A stretch of DNA of 39,894 nucleotides from Mesostigma viride. Taxonomy: Eukaryota; Streptophyta; Mesostigmatophyceae; Mesostigmatales; Mesostigmataceae. The translations under genes were made by a program, and so were the position numbers. Shown in pieces: positions 35,171-39,894 of this stretch (within the stretch, counting starts at the first letter, position 1; the number at the start of each line of letters is the position of its first letter). The DNA is taken from the NCBI GenBank assembly GCA_009746045.1, contig RPFO01000107.1, forward strand, positions 1-39,894. Direction: 5' to 3'. The notes beneath the pieces are model-generated. The model worked only from the letters and a program-made list of their open reading frames with translations, did not search any database and was not told the origin of the DNA.

Positions 35171-37378
35171 TCAGACGTCGGCGGGAGGCTCGGACGCGTT
35201 GTCGTTCTCGAAGTCCACGCCGTACAGGTAGAACGCCTTCTTCTTCTGGACGCGGCCGTTCGCCGGGTCCTGGTCCACCGGGTACACCTTCCACACCTTC
35301 TCGAACACGAGTTTGAGCTTGAAATCCTTGAACACGTGGTTGTAGAAATCCTCCTCGAAGACGATCCGCGAGCGAGGGTCGCGCTGGCGGTTCCAGTCGA
35401 GGAACCGCTTCTGGAACTCCTCCCAGGGGCAGTAGTTGTGTTCGACGTCCACCTCCACCCACGACACGTGGTTGAGGAACGTGTACAGCGGGTTGGACGC
35501 CTCCTGCGCCCGGCGCTGGCAATCCGCGAACCACTCCGGAAGGTGCTCGATCAGCTGGTCCGTCCCCACCTTCCGCACGAGCGCCTGGTACGCGCGGTTC
35601 CCCTTGACGATCACCCTTGCGATGTTCGACGAGATCTTGTCGTCCAGATTCACGTCCGCCTTCCCGCGGGGCTTGTTGTCGAACGGGAACAGGATGACTC
35701 GACGCGCCACCTGGCCCGCGTTGTCCCCCGACGCGAACATGCGGTTGCCCGCGGCGATGAAGGGCGCGGTCCACGGCTTGACGGCCGCGTCCTTGTGCTT
35801 TGCCGGCAGGTTCATGCACTCCCCGCTCACGAGCGACAGCCAGTCCGACTGCGCCAGGTTGAACTTGTCATTCAGCTCGTAACTGTACACGACCAGCTTG
35901 TCCTTGAGCTGCGACAGGCCGAACATCGGCTCGATCGTGTTCGACAGCACGCCCGCCTCGCGACCGTAGATGAAGTCCATGATGCGGACGAGCGTCGACT
36001 TGCCGGACCCGGCGATCCCCTTGAGGAAGACCATGCACTCAAACTTGTCCGACTCGCGGAGGTAGTACAGCATGCGGCCCACCGCCAGCGCCCAGAACGG
36101 CCGCTGCACGTTGTCCGGGTAGTCCTGGTCGTCCAGGATCTTCTTCACGGCGTCCGTCTCGATGTCCATCCACTCGCCCTCGTCGAAGTCGCCCTTGAAC
36201 CGCCCGGGCTCGAACAGCGACTCGTCCATGTCGATGTTCTCGAAGTACCGCACCGCGCCCACGTCGTCCGGCAGGTCCGTCGCAGGGTACGGGAACCACT
36301 GGTCCGTGTCGCACTTGTAGATCCCGTTCCGGAACGCGAACACGTGGCGGTCGCGGGGACGGATCTGGAACGCGAAACTGTTGCGTTTGGACCCGTCCGC
36401 GATCCACTCCGTGATCCGCTTGCGCGCGCCGTCTTTGGACCCGAGTCCCCACGCCGATGTGCGCGGGAAATCGCACTCCTCCGACACCCACTCGGACAGC
36501 GTGCACCACTTGGTCCAGTAGTGCGTGTCGTGCCCCTCGGGCGTGCGCTGGCACTTGTACACGCTGTCGTCGTCGCCCTCGCCTCTCCGCAGCTTCTGGA
36601 CGACCCATCGCGTGGTCAGCAGGATGATCAGCGATTGAAAGTTGTCCAATTTCGTGGGCAGCGCCAGCGCCTTCGCGATGAGTTCGGGGAGCGAGCCCAG
36701 CTCCTTGGCCGACATCCGGCTCTTCATCGCGCACGACGCCGTCTCCACGGTCGTGTACAGCCGCCAGATGCACGTCTGGATCGCCGGCTTGAGTTCCACC
36801 ATCCCCCGGTCCTCCGCCTGTCCGCAGATCGCCAGCACGCGGGACAGCGCGCGGACGTACCGCGTGTCCACGTTCGCGTACAGGTCCACGGCGCCCGGGG
36901 CGTCGATGCGAGACAGACACGCGGCCAGGAGAGAGATCGGGTCCGCGTGCGCCTCGCGAGACGCCAGGTGGAAGACGTCGGCCATGATGTCGCCCATGGA
37001 GGCGTTCGCCACGGCCGCCTCCGCCAACGCCGCGATGTCCATGATGCGGTCGTTGCTCGCCGACTTCAGCTGCGACACGAACCCGAGGACGTCAGGGTTG
37101 CCCCCGATCTCCTTGCGGAATTCGATGCGGTCGTCCTCGGGGATGGGCGTCGGTCCCGCCGCGTCCTCCCCGGTCATCTGACTCGCCGGAGCCGGACAAA
37201 CGTCTTCGTCGGCCTCGCCCTCCTCCCCCCCTCGCTCCTCCGCATCCTCCTGCTCCTCGTCGCTGCTGCAGGCCCCCGCCTCGTCGTCGACCAACCGGCT
37301 CCTCTTCGCGGGGCGTTCCGCCATGATGAACACCCCTCCCACAGTGGCCTCGGACCGCGAGCGAGCCTTTTTGGTCAT
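35171..37378 (-). CDS. D5-type primase-helicase (SF3 helicase)
   Basis: An intact frame of 735 residues from ATG 37378; an alternative start is ATG 37324 (MAERPAK), better spaced from the TATA motif. An acidic low-complexity N-terminus (to about 85) leads into the D5 N-terminal region, and then the SF3 helicase core. Walker A is GIAGSGKST (about 454-462), the B region is DKLVVYSYELNDKF (493-506) and the sensor is IAAGNRMFASGDN (541-553), followed by the arginine-containing ARRVILFPF. The C-terminal domain of about 100 residues is the usual winged-helix part. D5 proteins form hexameric rings that unwind DNA at viral forks. The primer-making domain is encoded separately at 22285-23711. Confidence 0.93.
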   Translation of the reverse strand: MTKKARSRSEATVGGVFIMAERPAKRSRLVDDEAGACSSDEEQEDAEERGGEEGEADEDVCPAPASQMTGEDAAGPTPIPEDDRIEFRKEIGGNPDVLGFVSQLKSASNDRIMDIAALAEAAVANASMGDIMADVFHLASREAHADPISLLAACLSRIDAPGAVDLYANVDTRYVRALSRVLAICGQAEDRGMVELKPAIQTCIWRLYTTVETASCAMKSRMSAKELGSLPELIAKALALPTKLDNFQSLIILLTTRWVVQKLRRGEGDDDSVYKCQRTPEGHDTHYWTKWCTLSEWVSEECDFPRTSAWGLGSKDGARKRITEWIADGSKRNSFAFQIRPRDRHVFAFRNGIYKCDTDQWFPYPATDLPDDVGAVRYFENIDMDESLFEPGRFKGDFDEGEWMDIETDAVKKILDDQDYPDNVQRPFWALAVGRMLYYLRESDKFECMVFLKGIAGSGKSTLVRIMDFIYGREAGVLSNTIEPMFGLSQLKDKLVVYSYELNDKFNLAQSDWLSLVSGECMNLPAKHKDAAVKPWTAPFIAAGNRMFASGDNAGQVARRVILFPFDNKPRGKADVNLDDKISSNIARVIVKGNRAYQALVRKVGTDQLIEHLPEWFADCQRRAQEASNPLYTFLNHVSWVEVDVEHNYCPWEEFQKRFLDWNRQRDPRSRIVFEEDFYNHVFKDFKLKLVFEKVWKVYPVDQDPANGRVQKKKAFYLYGVDFENDNASEPPADV

Positions 37379-37486
37379 GACGGGTATGATATAGACCCAC
37401 AAAAATCTGAGAATGAAAACGAGCCGTCGGATCGCGACGACACGACATGATTCGATTATTATCGTGGATATGACTGTACAACCGAC

Positions 37487-37792
37487 ATGGATCGTGACGT
37501 CGCCAAGAGCGCACTGACGTCCATCTGTTCTATCTTTAGCGTCATGGGGGGGTACGTCCTGCTAGAAGATTTCAACCCGAGCGACACGTGGTTCAAGGCC
37601 CTGACGGTCTTCTCGATCGCGTACGTCGCGTCGGAACGAGTGGACATGTCGGCGTTGGCCACCGCCGTGTACTTCCTAGTATCCATCCTCGTCCCGGGCA
37701 AGGGCATCGAACTAGAATCGTTTCTAGCGACCGACGTCGGAAAAGCGTCCGTCTTGACGGACAAACGACCCTTCGATCAGCGAAACGCGTGA
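37487..37792 (+). CDS. Conserved small membrane protein, 101 aa
   Basis: An intact 101-residue frame. The hydrophobic segments are ALTSICSIFSVMGGYVLLE (9-27), WFKALTVFSIAYVASE (35-50) and LATAVYFLVSILVPG (57-71), with a polar C-terminus. I recall similar three-helix proteins in other NCLDVs but cannot name the family. It is divergent from the D5 gene and ends 16 bases into the convergent gene at 37777. Confidence 0.6.
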   Translation: MDRDVAKSALTSICSIFSVMGGYVLLEDFNPSDTWFKALTVFSIAYVASERVDMSALATAVYFLVSILVPGKGIELESFLATDVGKASVLTDKRPFDQRNA

Positions 37793-38790
37793 CAACACGT
37801 GGGTCTCTTGAAAATCAGCACCGTCGTCCACACCTCCTTCTCGAAGGTCATGGACGCGTTCGCCATCTTCGCCGAGGTCTGACGCGTCATCGCGTCGCGG
37901 ACCTTCCGCAAGTTGGATTCGTACGCGCCGATGCAGCTCTCGAACATCTTGCGCGCCTCCTCCCTCCACTCCTCGAAGGTCGCAAAGTCGCCCGTGCGGA
38001 TGCCGTTGTAATCCAAGTAGCCCGAGCGCCGCGCAACAAAGTGAAGGGGGTACTTGCGCAACATGCGACGGGCCATCTCCAAGTTACAGCTCTTCGTGCG
38101 TCTGCTCTCGACGGCCGCCCGGCCGCGCGATACGAGCTCGGCGATCCGCGTGCGACCGTCTGAATGCCGGTCCCAGCACTCCGTCGCGAGCACCGTCAGC
38201 GGGTGCAGCGCAGGAAAACAGTACTTCCCTTGCTGCATCGGACGGCGGGTGCCGAGCGTCAGCATCATCAACACGAACGAACCCTCCTCCAATCCCAACG
38301 CGTCCAAGAATATCCACGAGAGAGAATGCGCCACGCGCTGAGACTCGAGACGATCGACCATGTCCGCGATCCGCGTGAGCGGCGCCAGCGGTTTGCACTC
38401 CGCCCTCGGTTCCATCGACAAGGGAAGCAACATGCGAGCCGCCAGGTAGTGGTCCTCGGTGAACATGGCCACCTGGTCGGGCTGCAGCAGCGAGTGGACG
38501 AACAGGTCCGTGATGTCGTCCCCTCGCCCCTTGTGCGCCCGGACCACTTCCGAGAACACGTCGAAGTAGCGTTCCAGGGCGTATCGCAACGACTGGCGCT
38601 CGATCAGCATGGACCGGATGCGCTCCGTGTCCTCCTCGCATTCCGTGTAGACGAACTCGTACCGCATGTCCCGCTCCTTGCGGACCGCCGCGCCGGGATC
38701 GCACTCGACCCCGAACGCCGTCTCGACATTGGCCAGACTCGACTGGTCCATGCGTTCCGCGATGCAGCTCCAGGCCTCGAAAGAGTCCAT
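37777..38790 (-). CDS. Hypothetical protein, 337 aa
   Basis: An intact frame beginning MDSFEAWSCIAERMD at 38790. The open frame extends further upstream but only as antisense of the next gene. The protein is mainly helical, with several Cys residues and no membrane helix. A motif-like section TFEEWREEARKMFESCIGAY lies near the end. I recognise no domain. It follows the RING/TRAF gene on the same strand with an 11-base gap, so the two may be co-transcribed. Confidence 0.65.
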   Translation of the reverse strand: MDSFEAWSCIAERMDQSSLANVETAFGVECDPGAAVRKERDMRYEFVYTECEEDTERIRSMLIERQSLRYALERYFDVFSEVVRAHKGRGDDITDLFVHSLLQPDQVAMFTEDHYLAARMLLPLSMEPRAECKPLAPLTRIADMVDRLESQRVAHSLSWIFLDALGLEEGSFVLMMLTLGTRRPMQQGKYCFPALHPLTVLATECWDRHSDGRTRIAELVSRGRAAVESRRTKSCNLEMARRMLRKYPLHFVARRSGYLDYNGIRTGDFATFEEWREEARKMFESCIGAYESNLRKVRDAMTRQTSAKMANASMTFEKEVWTTVLIFKRPTCCHAFR

Positions 38791-38801
38791 CGCCGTGTCG
38801 G

Positions 38802-39650
38802 TCAGCGAAGGGAAACGTTTTCGATGGAGATGAACGAACGCCCCATCGAACCCCGCATCCCCGATTCCGCCTCCTCGTCGATCGACTCGTCCTCCCCGTC
38901 CCCGCCCCCGTCGTCGTCGTCGCCCTCGTCGCCCTCCGACTCCTCGTCCGGGTCCGGGAGGTTCACGTACTCCTGCCCCGCCTCGCACCGCTCCCAGCGG
39001 AGACAATTGTTGTCGTTGCCCGACGCCCAGATCCCGTGCAGACGGGCGCTGTTCACGAGCATGCGACACTGCGTCGACGAGAACGGGCAGATCGACTCGT
39101 GGAGAGGGATCTCCGACAATCGCGCCACGTGGGTGCACCCGTCGCCGTTCAGGAAGAAACGACACGGAAAAAAGGCGCACTCGACGCGGTGCTTGCCTAC
39201 ATCTTTCCGCAACACCGTCTCGGAACACCCGTGCACGCGATTCGGACATTCTAGACGCTCGTGGGGACACCCTCCGTCCTTCCTGTGCTGCGTGACCTCC
39301 TCCACGCTCCCCTGGAACTCGCACCCGCGCTCGAAGTTGGCGCACTTGCGCTTGACCAGCGACGTGATCCGGCCCAGCGTCACGAGGTGCTGCACGCGGT
39401 ACCGGTGCCACGGGGCGCGACACAGGATGCACTTGCCCGTGACGGCGGCGACCACGCCCCCGCGCCGTTTCTGTTTCGAGATCAGCTCCCTCGAACACGG
39501 CTTGTTGCAGAGGATCGCCTCACACTTACCGCCCTCCACCCTCGTGCGGCACTCGATGACCACCGGATCGTTCAACACGCACATGCAAACGTGACATTGG
39601 AGATCGTCGGACGCCACCTGCACGTGGCGACAATCCTCCGTGCAATCCAT
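38802..39650 (-). CDS. RING / TRAF-type zinc-finger protein
   Basis: A 282-residue intact frame. Residues 19-77 hold a divergent RING-like Cys series (CHVCMCVL, ECRTRVEGGKCEAIL, CNKPC, KCILC). Residues 103-165 form TRAF-type zinc fingers (CANFERGCEFQGSVEEVTQH, CPNRVHGCSETVLRKDVGKH, CAFFPCRF). Residues 170-200 carry further Cys/His. An Asp/Glu/Gly-rich acidic tail follows (about 225-265). RING plus TRAF fingers occur in eukaryotic ubiquitin ligases, so this may be a host-derived E3 that alters ubiquitin signalling. The RING spacing is irregular, and ligase activity is inferred. Confidence 0.75.
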   Translation of the reverse strand: MDCTEDCRHVQVASDDLQCHVCMCVLNDPVVIECRTRVEGGKCEAILCNKPCSRELISKQKRRGGVVAAVTGKCILCRAPWHRYRVQHLVTLGRITSLVKRKCANFERGCEFQGSVEEVTQHRKDGGCPHERLECPNRVHGCSETVLRKDVGKHRVECAFFPCRFFLNGDGCTHVARLSEIPLHESICPFSSTQCRMLVNSARLHGIWASGNDNNCLRWERCEAGQEYVNLPDPDEESEGDEGDDDDGGGDGEDESIDEEAESGMRGSMGRSFISIENVSLR

Positions 39651-39716
39651 GGTTCGCTAGTCTACCCAGTTCCAGACTTTTTTATTCGTGGGAAATAAAC
39701 GCGTGCTTTTATTATT

Positions 39717-39894
39717 ATGGACATATTAGCTCATTGTCATCCGATTCACAACAACATTGTCGTCCTCCCGATCACGGGGGAGTGGATCGACGCGTACGGG
39801 AGTTACATCGACCGGCCGGACCTGGGCATCCACTTTTTCGTCGAGGACATGAGGCGAGAGGCTCAGTCCTCCTCCCTCCTCCTCCTCTTCCTCT
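39717..39894 (+). CDS. Truncated CDS at the right edge
   Basis: An ATG after an AT-rich stretch (TTTTATTATT) opens a frame that runs off the window after 59 codons. It begins MDILAHCHPIHNNIVVLP, with ITGEWIDAYGSYIDRPDLG and then HFFVEDMRRE. I cannot assign a family from this fragment. Its strong in-frame codon bias and the AT-rich leader support a real gene, divergent from the RING/TRAF gene. Confidence 0.55.
   Translation, partial: MDILAHCHPIHNNIVVLPITGEWIDAYGSYIDRPDLGIHFFVEDMRREAQSSSLLLLFL

Noticed and set aside
35336-37450. A 704-residue open frame on the plus strand opposite the D5 helicase
   Set aside because: It is an antisense shadow of a GC-rich gene: low-complexity Arg/Val/Leu composition, no motifs, while the minus-strand frame has all SF3 helicase motifs.
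38164-39594. A 476-residue plus-strand frame opposite the RING/TRAF gene
   Set aside because: It spans two genes on the other strand, one with a clear zinc-finger pattern, and shows only Arg/His/Ser-rich shadow composition.
1-39894. tRNA genes, rRNA genes, CRISPR arrays and insertion sequences
   Set aside because: By reading, I found no cloverleaf-like tRNA, no regularly spaced direct repeats apart from the coding repeats, and no transposase motif. A tRNA scan would be needed to exclude a tRNA fully.

Overview
The window looks like part of a nucleocytoplasmic large DNA virus (Nucleocytoviricota), free or integrated in a protist or algal genome. Genes are packed on both strands with short gaps, and the DNA is GC-rich. 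I recognise core NCLDV replication and expression genes: a D5-type primase-helicase (35.2-37.4 kb), an archaeo-eukaryotic primase (22.3-23.7 kb), a D6/D11-type SF2 helicase (8.3-10.3 kb), a poxvirus A22-like Holliday junction resolvase (28.8-29.4 kb) and a YqaJ-type exonuclease (27.9-28.8 kb). There are also many small membrane and structural proteins of the kind that recur in giant viruses. I cannot fix the family from this window. GC richness and a GT-AG intron are more like Pandoravirus, Mollivirus or Medusavirus than Mimivirus, but this is an inference.

Layout. 0-5 kb: an unassigned left end, an OTU-like protease, an unknown gene pair, a Cys-rich repeat protein and small membrane or basic proteins. 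5-8.3 kb: a probable virion protein, a multi-spanning membrane protein and a GNAT-like protein with a tandem-repeat tail. 8.3-13.4 kb: D6/D11 helicase, a modular membrane-anchored protein and two further membrane proteins. 13.4-16.0 kb: an adenosylcobalamin-dependent (class II) ribonucleotide reductase split by a 632-nt intron, with a separate gene inside the intron on the opposite strand. 16.1-19.9 kb: a 1272-residue fibre/LamG-like surface protein. 20-24.3 kb: small proteins, a decayed capping-enzyme-like protein, the primase and an ATP:cob(I)alamin adenosyltransferase. 24.4-30 kb: membrane proteins, a DUF3179-like protein, YqaJ exonuclease, resolvase and a virion-like protein. 30-35 kb: a second GNAT-like protein, a zinc-motif/F-box/SprT-like protein and conserved NCLDV proteins. 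35-39.9 kb: D5 helicase, an unknown gene, a RING/TRAF zinc-finger protein and a truncated CDS.

The most striking system is the pairing of a class II RNR with its own cobalamin adenosyltransferase. The adenosyltransferase makes adenosylcobalamin, and the RNR uses that cofactor to make deoxynucleotides without oxygen or a diferric partner subunit. Together with primase, D5 helicase, resolvase and exonuclease, this suggests a virus that couples B12 use to DNA replication.

A caution runs through the annotation. About 28 single-base shifts interrupt otherwise well-conserved genes. Nearly all fit the loss of one base, often in a G or C run, and no in-frame nonsense mutation accompanies them. I therefore treat them as probable consensus errors and annotate the broken pieces as single genes. 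Protein lengths given for such genes assume the missing bases are present.
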